Positions 45,207-55,580 of a DNA stretch of 64,000 bases are shown one piece after another (the first letter of the stretch is position 1; every line of letters starts with the position of its first letter). The notes below the pieces were generated by a model. It saw nothing but the letters and a program-made list of their open reading frames with translations. It had not been told where the DNA came from and did no database searches. The stretch comes from Heterobasidion occidentale (lineage: Eukaryota; Basidiomycota; Agaricomycetes; Russulales; Bondarzewiaceae): positions 1,426,001 to 1,490,000 of the forward strand of contig JBCAQO010000008.1 in assembly GCA_039111635.1 (NCBI GenBank), in the 5' to 3' direction. A program made the translations under genes and the position numbers.

Positions 45207-46474
45207 TTGTCCTATCCATCAAAGGGGAAACACTGGTATTACTCCGACACCAATTGGCCAGCTCCCCCAAACTTTGATAACTGCTCGTACCGAGAAGGAC
45301 AATATTTCTTCACAAGAGAAGACGAAACAGAAGCTGAGTGGGCTTGGGACGAAATAACAGAAGACTGGATAGAGCCACCCCAGTACAGAAACCCTGAACC
45401 GGAAATCCCGGATACATCGGAAGAAGAAGAAGGAACATCCGAGTCCGAATTCTCGGATATTCAAACACCGATCAACACCCGAACCATTGAAGAGAATACC
45501 ATTATGTCGACAAATATTACAGCTCTCCCTGCAACCGTATTGTCCAGAAGGGGCAAGCTTAGACTCCCCGATAATTTTGAGGGAGACAGAACATGATTAC
45601 AGAAATTCATCGTGAATTGCCTCCTCCTTTTCATAGTAGAATCAGACCAGTACAAGATGGATAAGGACGAGGTTTCCCTCGCCCTCTCATGTATGAGATA
45701 CGGAACGGCCGGTGTATAGGCAGAAAGTTTCCTGAAAAAGACAGTTGGGGCAACCCCGTCCAAGACTCTCAGAACCTGGGCCGATTTCCTTGACAAGTTC
45801 AAACTTCAATTCAAGGAAACAAACCTTATGGACAAGGCCCGAAACGCTCTCATGTCCTTCTCTCAAGAGAAGATGACAATGGATGAATACTCTAATCAAT
45901 TTGTCCTTATAGCCACCGACGCCGACATCATCGACAAGAACAAGTTCCTTATTTCCAGAGAGGACTCGACCGAAAGGTCATGGACAAGATCTATGACAAG
46001 GAAACACCACCAAAGGACACGATCCAGGACTGGATCAATACTGCCTGTGAAATAGATGGACGCTTGAGAGCCCGAAGTGCTCAAAAGGCGATCCTGGCCA
46101 ACTCCACCTCATTCCGAAGCGATTTCCTCAATCATTTTCACCTCCAACCCGCCCTTCACTATAATTCTACCAATGCCCCTCGTAGAATGAACAACCAGGT
46201 GGTTGACATGGACATTGATGCCTCTCACAAACGAGACGCCAATCGAAACAAGCGCGTATATGATGGCAAGAGACCCGCTCTCTTTTCCTGCTTCAATTGC
46301 GGAAAACCAGGGCACAGGATAGCTGATTGCCCGTCTCCGCATAGAAGCGTTCAACCACCTCGAGGATATAAGCGCAGACCAATGGGCAGAGGAGGTAGAA
46401 GAACTCGCGCTGCAGACATGGAGGATGAAGACGAGCAAGAATCCTCGTTGGGAAACGATGCGGGACTTCATTGA
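45207..46474 (+). pseudogene. Element A Gag, broken
   Basis: Starts MSYPSKGKHWYYSDTNWPAP with an acidic Glu/Asp-rich N-terminus, then a capsid segment (LSRRGKLRLPDNFEGDR, LQKFIVN, KTLRTWADFLDKFKLQFKE, NALMSFSQEKMTMDEYSNQF) and a CCHC knuckle CFNCGKPGHRIADC near 46,290-46,331, followed by an Arg/Gly-rich tail. Breaks: TGA at about 45,594 (CGA to TGA), TAG at about 45,717 (TGG to TAG), and a frameshift near 45,960 after which the frame resumes as MDKIYDKETPPKDTIQDWIN. The original Gag was roughly 420 aa. It is clearly different from the Gag of element B. Confidence 0.85.
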
Positions 46475-47404
46475 GGATTGGAGGAGAGGAGTTCTCATGG
46501 CAACCACTGTCGGGTACCACAACCTGGTCATCCGGTGGAACGTGAGGACCCTCCCGCAAGGAGCAGAGGATCAGGCCAGAGCAATGAAGAGCACTACGTA
46601 CCGCCTAATAGACGACGAGGCAACGGATCCGTCTGTGATACTAATGGTGTCCGAGCACTCTTCAGAGAAGTAGGGGAGGCCAAGGCCAAACAAATGTTGG
46701 TGGACTAGCGGAGGATTTTTCCTGACCTCTCCTTCACCAGCCAAAGAGAAGGGGGGGTTGAGGAAACCCAAGTACGCTTCCCCATCATGTATTCGAATCG
46801 GAGAAATGAACAGCCACATCATTATCCCCATTTGACTTGACGTGCGATTAACAACTCGAGGAAGAAGCGCTGGAGCCAGAGCCACCATCGACTCCGCCTG
46901 CGAAGGGATTTTGGTAAACAAGAAGTGGGTACAAAGACACAATCTTCTAACCTACCCCTTAAACCGCCCTATCCGTGTTCGCAATGTCGACAACACCATC
47001 AACAAGGCAGGCCTCATTCAACGAGGCCTAGACGCGAATCTCACTGTCAAGGACAGACGGGGGAGAACCCATACTGAACGTGTCCAGATGTGTATCACCA
47101 ATCTAGGGAAAGACGACATGCTCCTAGGAACAGATTGGCTGAAATACCACAACCCCTCCATCGGGTGGAGGCGCCGTGAAGTACACTTTGATCGATGCCC
47201 CGAAAATTACCAACAACCATACGGTTTCACTAAGGCAAGGGAAGAGCCTACCAAGAAGGCATGGCTAGCAAAACTACGCGGTGACAAGATTCCTCAGCGG
47301 ACGAAACCGCATCTTGTCTCTGGACCGGCAGGACCTTCGTGGACTTGGATCAAAGAACAGTGGAGCCAAGTCCTTGCGAAGGAATGGAAATCTCAGTTCC
47401 TCTC
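46475..47404 (+). pseudogene. Element A Gag tail and protease, cut by Copia
   Basis: The protease frame (46,842 on) has an active-site box ATIDSACEGILV, where the usual D-S/T-G is D-S-A, and the later MLLGTDWLKYHNPSIGW. A TGA at about 46,833 (ATT TGA; CGA fits) separates it from the upstream NSHIIIPI. The frame runs to LSVE at 47,404 where the Copia LTR begins, so reverse transcriptase and everything beyond are missing. The loss of the catalytic Gly suggests the protease was already defective. Confidence 0.8.
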
Positions 47405-47935
47405 TGTTGAGCGCAGTGAGAATGAAGCGACTGGCACAGAGAGAGTGCCAAATGAAAGCTCTATAACGACAGGACTGTGGTCCAGAGGGTAAGAGTCTGA
47501 AGTAGATACAAAGAAGAGAAGGGAGCGCACCTGTGGTCCAGAGGGTAAGAGTCTGAAGAAAGAATCGCCCTCGGACCACAGGTATTTAAGCTACAGAGAA
47601 CAATAAGAAACGAAATAGGAAGGTATGACATCAACGGGTCATTGCAGGTGGTCCACCTTACAAAGCGGTCAAAGGCTCCACCTGTAGGTCGGTCCGGAGT
47701 GTCAATGACATCACACAGGACCACCTGAGTCAGCCAACCCGGTGAAACAACTGAAACCAAGTGAGACAGGGTGAAAACAAATTGAGACAGTCCAAAAAGA
47801 GAAAGAAAGCAATATACCCGCTCTGGGAGTGGCTGTAGGGCCGCTCCCAGCTGCAGAGGCGAGTAATCAATCAGTCCGTAAGGTGGCACCCATGTGGCAC
47901 CCATGCCACATCAACCAGAATGGCCACAAACAACA
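47405..47935 (-). mobile_element. 3' LTR of Copia copy 1
   Basis: A 531-bp LTR, TGTTGTTTGTGG...CTCAACA on the minus strand, preceded by the purine-rich AATCAGGAGGGTG. The 5 bases on its outer side are CTCTC. The other end of this copy is missing, so the duplication cannot be tested. Confidence 0.93.
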
Positions 47936-47978
47936 CACCCTCCTGATTCCACGCCTCTAGAGCGTCCAAAACACCCTC

Positions 47979-49952
47979 CTAATGCGGCAGATCCTCCAGT
48001 CCCATCAAGCTGCAGCAAATCTTCATCTTCTCAGGTGGAACAGCCTTCGTCAGGATGTCCGCAGCGTTGTCCGCAGTAGGAACGTAGGCTGGCGCAATCA
48101 CACCAGCCTCTACCTGGTCCCTGAGCCAAAAGAAACGAAGATCGAGATGCTTCATGCGCCCATGGTGCTCTGGATTCTTGCTAACTGCAACAGCGGACTG
48201 GTTATCGACGCGGAGAATTGACGGCTCAGACAGGGAGTAGCCAAGTTCAGTGAGCAAATTCCGCATCCAGACAATCTCCCGGCCCGCATCAACGGCAGCA
48301 ATGAATTCTGCCTCTGTGGTCGACTGTGCAACGACTCCCTGAAGCTTGGAGCTCCAGCTGATCGCTCCAGAGCCAATGCGCAACACATATCCACTGGTGG
48401 ACCGTCCGTTGTCAGGGTTGCCTGCATGATCAGCATCACAGAACGAGGTAAAGAGCTCCTTGGAGTCGGTGGGGCCATAGACGAGTCGATAATCCAGGGT
48501 GCCTCTCAGATACCGAAACAAATGCTTCACAGCCTTCCAGTGCCCAATCCCAGGATTCGAGTTGAAGCGGCACAGGACGGAGACCGTGTGGGCGATGTCA
48601 GGACGAGTGGCGAGTGCAAGGAACAACAGGGAACCAACAGCAGAGATGTAGGGAACCTTCTTCATGTACTCCTTGTCCTCAGTCGATACAGGGGCCATGG
48701 AGACAGAGAGATTGGTGCCAGGGACCATGGGAGTCTTCACAGGAGTCGAGTCGGCCTGTCCGTAACGCTCCAGCATGTCTAGAATGTACTGGCGCTGGGA
48801 GAGCATGAGGCGACGATTGGGGCGATCCCTAGCAATCTCTATACCAAGAAGAGCGGTAGTGGGTCCCAAATCGCGAAGTTTGAACGACCTAGAGAGCTCA
48901 ACAACCAGATCATCGAGCAGGGACAAGGAATTCGACGCAAATGTGCAGTCATCCACAAAGACAGGGAGAATGACCTTGACCTGATCCTTGGCATAGACAT
49001 AGATGCTGTTGTCAGAGTAGATCGCCTTGAATCCCATGCGCTCCAGAGCCGCCTTGAGCTTCTTGTACCACAGCCGACTCGCCTGCTTCAGCCCATACAA
49101 GCCCTTCATCAAGCGACAGACCATCTCAGGTCCTCCCTGCTCAAATCCTTCAGGCTGCTCTATATACACCACAGTGTCCAGATCGCCATTGATAAACGCA
49201 TGGGAGATGTCCACAGAGCGCAGGTGAAAGTCCTCGAGGGCAGAGAGAGCAAGGATCGCACGAATCGCTGCAAACTTGGCTGTAGGGGCAAATGTCTCGA
49301 AATAATCGAATCCAGGGCGCTGACTGAAGCCCTTGGCGACGAGACGAGCCTTGTAGCGTTCGACAGAGCCATCCGTGTTGTGCTTCACCTTGAAAACCCA
49401 ACGAGAAACGATCGCCTTGCAGCCCTCAGGCAGTGGAACAATGTCCCAGGTGCAATTTCGAGCATGAGCCTCCATCTCTTCCTCTGCCGCCTTCTGCCAC
49501 TCATCTGCATCAGGACGCTTCATCGCCTGACGATATGTCGAAGGCTCAGCCTTTTCTGCACCAGAGGTGAACAGGGCACGCTCGACTTCAGCCAGAAATG
49601 CGTCCTCAACAATGGGCTCCATATCTGCATCCCCAGAAGCATCAGGGGCGTCCTCAGTGGCGTCAGAATGAGCATCATTGTCTGCAGGCAGCGTCCTAAT
49701 CTTCCACCATTCGCCAGGAGCGCGACGAGTGCGAGTAGAGCGTCGAGTGACAGATGGACCTGGTTCAGGGGTGGCAGAGCGATTCCTAGAGCGTGTTCTA
49801 AGAGCAGGAGGTGGCGCTGGAATGACAGCAGGGGGAGCATCAGGAGGAACAAGAACAGGAGCAAGAGGTGGAGGAGGTGCTGGGTCTGCCACAGGATGAT
49901 CCTGATCGATGGGAGCGTTTTCCAAGTGACCAGCAGGAGGAGGAGGATCCAC
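47979..49952 (-). CDS. Copia copy 1 reverse transcriptase-RNase H, intact frame
   Basis: A 657-aa open frame. After a Pro-rich linker (DPPPPAGHLENAP) it contains the Ty1/Copia [59 protein letters not shown], the active site PVFVDDCTFAS (F-V-D-D in place of Y-V-D-D) and LGIEIARDR. RNase H follows: SFCDADHAGNPDNGRSTSGY, STTEAEFIA, DNQSAVAVSKNPEHHGRMKH. It ends SLMGLEDLPH at 47,979, just before the polypurine tract. It is in the -1 frame relative to the gag-integrase frame, with GGGGGGG at the junction. Unlike the Ty3 elements it has no stops. Confidence 0.93.
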   Translation of the reverse strand: MDPPPPAGHLENAPIDQDHPVADPAPPPPLAPVLVPPDAPPAVIPAPPPALRTRSRNRSATPEPGPSVTRRSTRTRRAPGEWWKIRTLPADNDAHSDATEDAPDASGDADMEPIVEDAFLAEVERALFTSGAEKAEPSTYRQAMKRPDADEWQKAAEEEMEAHARNCTWDIVPLPEGCKAIVSRWVFKVKHNTDGSVERYKARLVAKGFSQRPGFDYFETFAPTAKFAAIRAILALSALEDFHLRSVDISHAFINGDLDTVVYIEQPEGFEQGGPEMVCRLMKGLYGLKQASRLWYKKLKAALERMGFKAIYSDNSIYVYAKDQVKVILPVFVDDCTFASNSLSLLDDLVVELSRSFKLRDLGPTTALLGIEIARDRPNRRLMLSQRQYILDMLERYGQADSTPVKTPMVPGTNLSVSMAPVSTEDKEYMKKVPYISAVGSLLFLALATRPDIAHTVSVLCRFNSNPGIGHWKAVKHLFRYLRGTLDYRLVYGPTDSKELFTSFCDADHAGNPDNGRSTSGYVLRIGSGAISWSSKLQGVVAQSTTEAEFIAAVDAGREIVWMRNLLTELGYSLSEPSILRVDNQSAVAVSKNPEHHGRMKHLDLRFFWLRDQVEAGVIAPAYVPTADNAADILTKAVPPEKMKICCSLMGLEDLPH

Positions 49953-51804
49953 TTCCCCCCCAGAATCGGCACCGGATCAACATCTGCATCCCAAAGACTG
50001 AACAGAGACGAGGGAGGAGGGGTGGCAGACTGGGTGTTAGCGTCAAAGTGGCGAGTCCCAGGAAAGAATCGCTCATCAAAGTCTGCCCTCTCCGAAATGA
50101 TGACCTTCCGAGTCGCAGGGTTGTAGAACTTCCACGCCTTGTAGCCGTCGGGGTACCCAATAAACACGCACTTCTCCATATGCAATCCAAATCCATCCCT
50201 TTTGTCCCTCTGCACATGCACATAAGCCAAGCAGCCCCAGACCCGCAAGTGCGAAACATCCGGTTTCTTCCCATGGATCATCTCAAATGGCGTCTTGCCC
50301 TTCAGGGTAGACGTCCAGAGTCGATTCCAGACGTGCACATAAGCGGCCAGAGCCTCGCCCCAGAAAACAAGCGGCAAATGGGATTCAGAGAGCATAGCAG
50401 TGAGAGCCTCCATGATGGTGCGATTGGCCCGCTCTGCCACGCCGTTCTGCTGTGGCCGATTGCGCGCTGTGTGCCTCCTAGCGATCCCATGCTCCAAACA
50501 AAACGAGTCCCAGGCATTAGACATGTACTCTCCTCCCTTGTCATCCTGCAAACCCAAAATGCGCTGTCCAGTCAGATTCTCCACATAGGCCTTGTAGCGC
50601 TTGAAAGCCTCAAATGCGTCGCTCTTCAAGCGCAGGACATAGACCACCTTGAGCTTGGTGAACTCATCAATGAAGGTGATCCAGTAGCGCATTCCAGAGT
50701 GAGTGGCGACAGGGAGAGGACCATGGAGATCAGAATGGACAAGTTCAAGCGGTTTGGAGGTGACAGAGCCAGTGGAGGGGAAGGGTTGAGCATGCATCTT
50801 GCCAGAGAGACAGGGCTCGCACAACTCCACAGACTGCGCCCTCTTGCCTCCAACGACCGGATTGAACACCACAGTCCCAACACCAGCAGAATAGATGATA
50901 GACGAGTCTGCAAGACGAATGGGGACGACGAAGGGACGATAGTTGCGAAGCCAGTGGCGATGGGGTGTCATATGAGAGGTCGCACCTGTGTCCGCGTTCC
51001 AATCGAGGTCAGTGATGAGTGAGGATGCTGTGGACGAAGGGGACGGAGCAGGGGAACGAAAACTTGCATTGCCTGCAAACTGCATGGGACCAGAGACCTC
51101 AGGGGCCTGAACCGAGTGGGCCTGCTGTGGCTTGGACTTCTTCAGCTCCTCATTGATCCTCTTGAAGCACCTGTCATCAGTGTGGCCAGTGGCACCGCAG
51201 AAATCGCACTTGTACTGCTTCCTGGGTGGCCTAGAACGTCTGTAGGAGGTGGAGGAAGAGGAGGGGGATGAAGGAAAGGATGCCACAAGGGCCTGTGCAG
51301 AGTCTGTGGCATCAGAACGACGCGCACGGTTCAAATCCTCACGCCTGAACGCGTCCTCGACCTTGGAACGAGAAAAGACGTCCATGAGACTGAGGGAGGA
51401 GCGGAAGGTGTCGAACTCGGAGGGGAGAGACCACAAGAGCGCCATGCAAGTCAGTTCCTCGTCCTGCTTCTTGAGATCGAAGCCAGAGTCGCGGAGGTTC
51501 CTCAGGACGCGCATAGACTCGTCCACGCGATGAATGAGGGACTGGAGGGACTCATCGTTGCGCTTCTTGATCGAAAAGAGGTCCTCCATCGCGTTGAAAC
51601 GCGATCCAGCAGACTTCTTGTTGAACTGCTCCTCCAGTGTGGTCCAAATAGCGATGGGGTCGTCCTCAATGCTATCCAAGACGCCTCTGAACTGCTCCTC
51701 AACCGAAAGTAAGAGCGCACCAGCAGCCTTCTGAGCGTTCCTCTTCCACTCTGCCACCTCCTTTGCCTCAGTAGGCTTCTCCTTCGAGGCAACAGGGGCT
51801 GTCT
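49953..51804 (-). pseudogene. Copia copy 1 Gag-protease-integrase, 5'-truncated
   Basis: The frame is open but truncated: the first ~33 Gag residues, leader and 5' LTR are absent, and the sequence switches at about 51,804 to repeat R. Present are Gag (EEQFRGVLDSIEDDPIAIWT, CCHC knuckle CDFCGATGHTDDRC), the protease active site NADTGATSHM, then the integrase core (HSDLHGPL, LQDDKGGEYMSNAWDSF, NGVAERANRTIMEAL). Relative to copy 2, 351 bp (54,590-54,940 there) are deleted in frame, removing the second half of the protease and the GAG-pre-integrase H2C2 zinc region. So the protein would lack maturation and zinc-binding functions. Confidence 0.88.
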
Positions 51805-51965
51805 CTGGCGACAATGCAGAAAAGTGTCACGTGCGAATGATTATGTGATGAAATAGAAACATGTCTGTGGATAAGTGTGTGTCATTCTTCTTCAGAATGC
51901 CAAAGGCCATGCTTCAGTGTTTCCAGGATAGATCTTCATCTCCTTGATCTCTGGTATCAAGGGGG
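51805..51965. repeat. Dispersed repeat R, copy 2
   Basis: About 160 bp, matching 6,355-6,513. Its left boundary coincides with the truncation point of Copia copy 1. Its right boundary is set only by where the LTR of element B cuts the other copy; the real repeat may continue into 51,966-52,120. Confidence 0.75.
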
Positions 51966-52755
51966 ACTCCAGGTATATGGGTTGATCGCTTTATCAACAT
52001 ACGGTGGCCCATCCTGGTTAGAGATTGAGTGTTCGTCCAGTGTTTGTTTGTCCCATGGGAGCAAGCATGCAGCCGTGCTCCACATATTGAATACGAGGTA
52101 AGGATTTTGAAGAATAGACTTTGAACCCCATGGTCTCTTAATTAAACCATGGTATCCACCTTGACGGTAATTATTGCGGGGTCAGTGTAAGGTATGTCCT
52201 AGTAGTTTAATGTCGTGCCGGACGTCCGTAGTTTTGCGTCTTTGCGGACGTCCACTAGTTTATCCTTAAGTCTTTGTGGACTGAGGCTAGTTTATACATA
52301 AGTCGTTGCAGACTGCCCTGCTAGTTTAAACAAAGGTCGTTGCGAACCTATCCATCTCCCAACGTAGGAGTACCTGTAAACAAGACAGCAGGCGTTTCTG
52401 CGTGCTGGAACATCCATTGGTGATGCACATAGGGCCATAGACCAGTTCCTCCTTCTTGACAGGGTTCCCATTGAGGCAAGATGGTGACGGTTTATACTAT
52501 ATCAAACCAGATAACTTATAGAGTTGCCAGAATAGACTTTTGGAGCCTATTTTGACACAACTCACATGGCCCTGTAGACAAAGGGCAGCTCAGTTTATCG
52601 TCATGAGGGACGGCCGTAGTTTATAGTCATTTTGGATGTCCACTATCGCCTGGCTTGAACCTCCCGAGCCTCGATAGATTTCATCCTCTGGGGTGAGGGT
52701 AGTTTAAGGTCATTTCGGACTACTGCAGCTGGAAGCGGTAATTCCAGCTCCAATA
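51966..52755. repeat. Hairpin-and-box array, left part
   Basis: Eight copies of a box close to AGTTTAATGTCGTTGCGGAC start near 52,203, 52,229, 52,256, 52,289, 52,322, 52,591, 52,617 and 52,700. Some carry 5 additional bases in the middle. Between them are inverted repeats: CCATGGT/ACCATGG (52,128-52,152), GCCCT/AGGGC (52,570-52,587) and AGCTGGAA/TTCCAGCT (52,727-52,749). The last ends in GGTAATTCCAGCTCCAATA, identical to a universally conserved stretch of small-subunit rRNA. Spacing is irregular. No coding frame spans the array. It continues at 58,341 after the Copia insertion. Confidence 0.75.
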
Positions 52756-53286
52756 TGTTGTTTGTGGCCGTTCTAGTTGATGTGGCATGGGTGCCACATG
52801 CGTGCCACCTTACAGACTCATTGATTACTCGCCTCTACAGCTGGGAGCGGCCCTACAGCCACTCCCAGAGCGGGTATATTGCTTTCTTTCTCTTTTTGGA
52901 CTGTCTCACTTTGTTTTCACCCTGTCTCACTTGGTTTCAGTTGTTTCACCGGGTTGGCTGACTCAGGCGGTCCTGTGTGATGTCATTGACACTCCGGACC
53001 GACCTCCAGGTGGAGCCTTTGACCGCTTTGTAAGGTGGACCACCTGTAATGACCCGTTGATGCCATACCTTCCTATTTCGTTTCTTATTGTTCTCTGTAG
53101 CTTAAATACCTGTGGTCCGAGGGCGATTCTTTCTTCAGACTCTTACCCTCTGGACCACAGGTGCGCTCCCTTCTGTTCTTTGTATCTACTTCAGACTCTT
53201 ACCCTCTGGACCACAGTCCTGTCGTTATAGAGCTTTCATTTGGCACTCTCTCTGTGCCAGTCGCTTCATTCTCACTGCGCTCAACA
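52756..53286 (+). mobile_element. 5' LTR of Copia copy 2
   Basis: A 531-bp LTR, TGTTGTTTGTGG...CTCAACA. The 5 bases before it, CAATA (52,751-52,755), are repeated after the 3' LTR (58,336-58,340), a perfect target duplication. The LTR contains a 28-bp direct repeat (53,133-53,160 and 53,189-53,216) and an inverted partial copy at about 53,109-53,123. Confidence 0.95.
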
Positions 53287-53303
53287 GGTTATGGGCCCTG
53301 CGC
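53287..53303 (+). promoter_or_regulatory. Copia primer-binding site, half-tRNA initiator Met type
   Basis: GGTTATGGGCCCTGCGC begins directly after the LTR. Its reverse complement, GCGCAGGGCCCATAACC, is the anticodon stem and loop side of eukaryotic initiator tRNA-Met (CAU anticodon). Drosophila copia uses the same site: a tRNA-iMet fragment cut in the anticodon loop. The exact tRNA of this fungus is not in the window. Confidence 0.75.
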
Positions 53304-53480
53304 TCTAGCGACTTTGCTCTACATCGTTTTATCGACACTTTCTGGTCTCCCATCTGCTGTGCCACTCCTTTCTGGCCACACCTCTTCGCTGCCACATCTT
53401 CCCCATTGCTTTCCCTGCCTTTCCTATCGTCCCACATCGCTTCCAACACCTTTCCCTGCTCGTGCCACTCGTGCCACACC

Positions 53481-55580
53481 ATGTCTGACCCCTCATTTGC
53501 TCTCCCTTCCGTCTCCCCTCTCAATAATCGCAACTACCCTTCCTGGTCAAAGGAGATCAAGGCCTGGCTTCGTCTCAAAGGCCTGTGGCTTTTGGTCTCT
53601 GGTGATGAGACAGCCCCTGTTGGCTCGAAGGAGAAGCCTGCTGAGGCAAAGGAGGTGGCAGAGTGGAAGAGGAACGCTCAGAAGGCTGCTGGTGCGCTCT
53701 TACTTTCGGTTGAGGAGCAGTTCAGAGGCGTCTTGGATAGCATTGAGGACGACCCCATCGCTATTTGGACCACACTGGAGGAGCAGTTCAACAAGAAGTC
53801 TGCTGGATCGCGTTTCAACGCGATGGAGGACCTCTTTTCGATCAAGAAGCGCAACGATGAGTCCCTCCAGTCCCTCATTCATCGCGTGGACGAGTCTATG
53901 CGCGTCCTGAGGAACCTCCGCGACTCTGGCTTCGATCTGAAGAAGCAGGACGAGGAGCTGACTTGCATGGCGCTCTTGTGGTCTCTCCCCTCCGAGTTCG
54001 ACACCTTCCGCTCCTCCCTCAGTCTCATGGACGTCTTCTCTCGTTCCAAGGTCGAGGACGCGTTCAGGCGTGAGGATTTGAACCGTGCGCGTCGTTCTGA
54101 TGCCACAGACTCTGCACAGGCCCTTGTGGCATCCTTTCCTTCATCCCCCTCCTCTTCCTCCACCTCCTACAGACGTTCCAGGCCACCTAGGAAGCAGTAC
54201 AAGTGCGATTTCTGCGGTGCCACTGGCCACACTGATGACAGGTGCTTCAAGAGGATCAATGAGGAGCTGAAGAAGTCCAAGCCACAGCAGGCCCACTCGG
54301 TTCAGGCCCCTGAGGTCTCTGGTCCCATGCAGTTTGCAGGCAATGCAAGTTTTCGTTCCCCTGCTCCATCCCCTTCGTCCACGGCATCCTCACTCGTCAC
54401 TGACCTCGATTGGAACGCGGACACAGGTGCGACCTCTCATATGATGCCCCATCGCCACTGGCTTCGCAACTATCGTCCCTTCGTCGTTCCCATTCGTCTT
54501 GCAGACTCGTCTATCATCTATTCTGCTGGTGTTGGGACTGTGGTGTTCAATCCGGTTGTTGGAGGTAAAAGGGCGCAGTCTGTGGAGTTCTCAAACGTCC
54601 TACACGTCCCTGATCTTGGCTGTAATCTCCTGTCTGTGCTGTATTTGACTCAGCACAAGCACTTTTCTGTGCTAATAGAAGGATCTTCGATGCATTTCTC
54701 CCGGGACGGTGCAGTGTGGTTTATAGCGGTCGTTCCTGATGGTTCCAACAACGCTTATCTCCAAGGGACCACCTCCACCGTTGTTTTGCAGTCTGCTGGT
54801 GCCGCTTCTACTCTCCCTCTCGATTGGTCCCTGTGGCATCGTCGTCTCTGCCACCACCACCATGCTGGGGTGCAGAAAATGGTCAAGGAGCGTCTCGTTA
54901 CTGGTCTACAGCTCGATTCGGATGTGCAGCCTGACCCTGTGTGCGAGCCCTGTCTCTCTGGCAAGATGCATGCTCAACCCTTCCCCTCCACTGGCTCTGT
55001 CACCTCCAAACCGCTTGAGCTCGTCCATTCTGATCTCCACGGTCCTCTCCCTGTTGCCACTCACTCTGGAATGCGCTACTGGATCACCTTCATTGATGAG
55101 TTCACCAAGCTCAAGGTGGTCTATGTCCTGCGCTTGAAGAGCGACGCATTTGAGGCTTTCAAGCGCTACAAGGCCTATGTGGAGAATCTGACTGGACAGC
55201 GCATTTTGGCTTTGCAGGATGACAAGGGAGGAGAGTACATGTCTAATGCCTGGGACTCGTTTTGTTTGGAGCATGGGATCGCTAGGAGGCACACAGCGCG
55301 CAATCGGCCACAGCAGAACGGCGTGGCAGAGCGAGCCAATCGCACCATCATGGAGGCTCTCACTGCTATGCTCTCTGAATCCCATTTGCCGCTTGTTTTC
55401 TGGGGCGAGGCTCTGGCCGCTTATGTGCACGTCTGGAATCGACTCTGGACGTCTACCCTGAAGGGCAAGACGCCATTTGAGATGATCCATGGGAAGAAAC
55501 CAGATGTTTCGCACTTGCGGGTCTGGGGCTGCTTGGCTTATGTGCATGTGCAGAGGGACAAAAGGGATGGATTTGGATGC
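53481..55580 (+). CDS. Copia copy 2 Gag-protease-integrase
   Basis: Start chosen at 53,481 (MSDPSFALPSVSP), the first Met after the leader that begins the conserved NYPSWSKEIKAWLRLKGLW segment. Domains: UBN2-type Gag; CCHC knuckle CDFCGATGHTDDRC (about 54,204-54,245); protease NADTGATSHM (54,411 on); GAG-pre-integrase with HRRLCH and CEPC (about 54,835-54,955); integrase core with D (HSDLHGPL, about 55,026), D (DDKGGEY, about 55,219) and E (VAERANRT, about 55,325). The frame is clean until a one-base deletion at about 55,580 (GGATTGCAT in copy 1, GGATGCAT here). It has the 351 bp missing from copy 1. Confidence 0.92.

Noticed and set aside
47461..47904. A 147-aa open frame recurring at 52,787-53,230 and 62,044-62,487
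   Set aside because: It is inside the Copia LTR and repeats with it; no start context or domain.
49868..51022. A 384-aa plus-strand frame
   Set aside because: Antisense shadow of Copia copy 1 integrase; the same shadow appears at the inverse position in copy 2.
52735..52755. Small-subunit rRNA gene
   Set aside because: Only about 20 bp match, with no continuation on either side.
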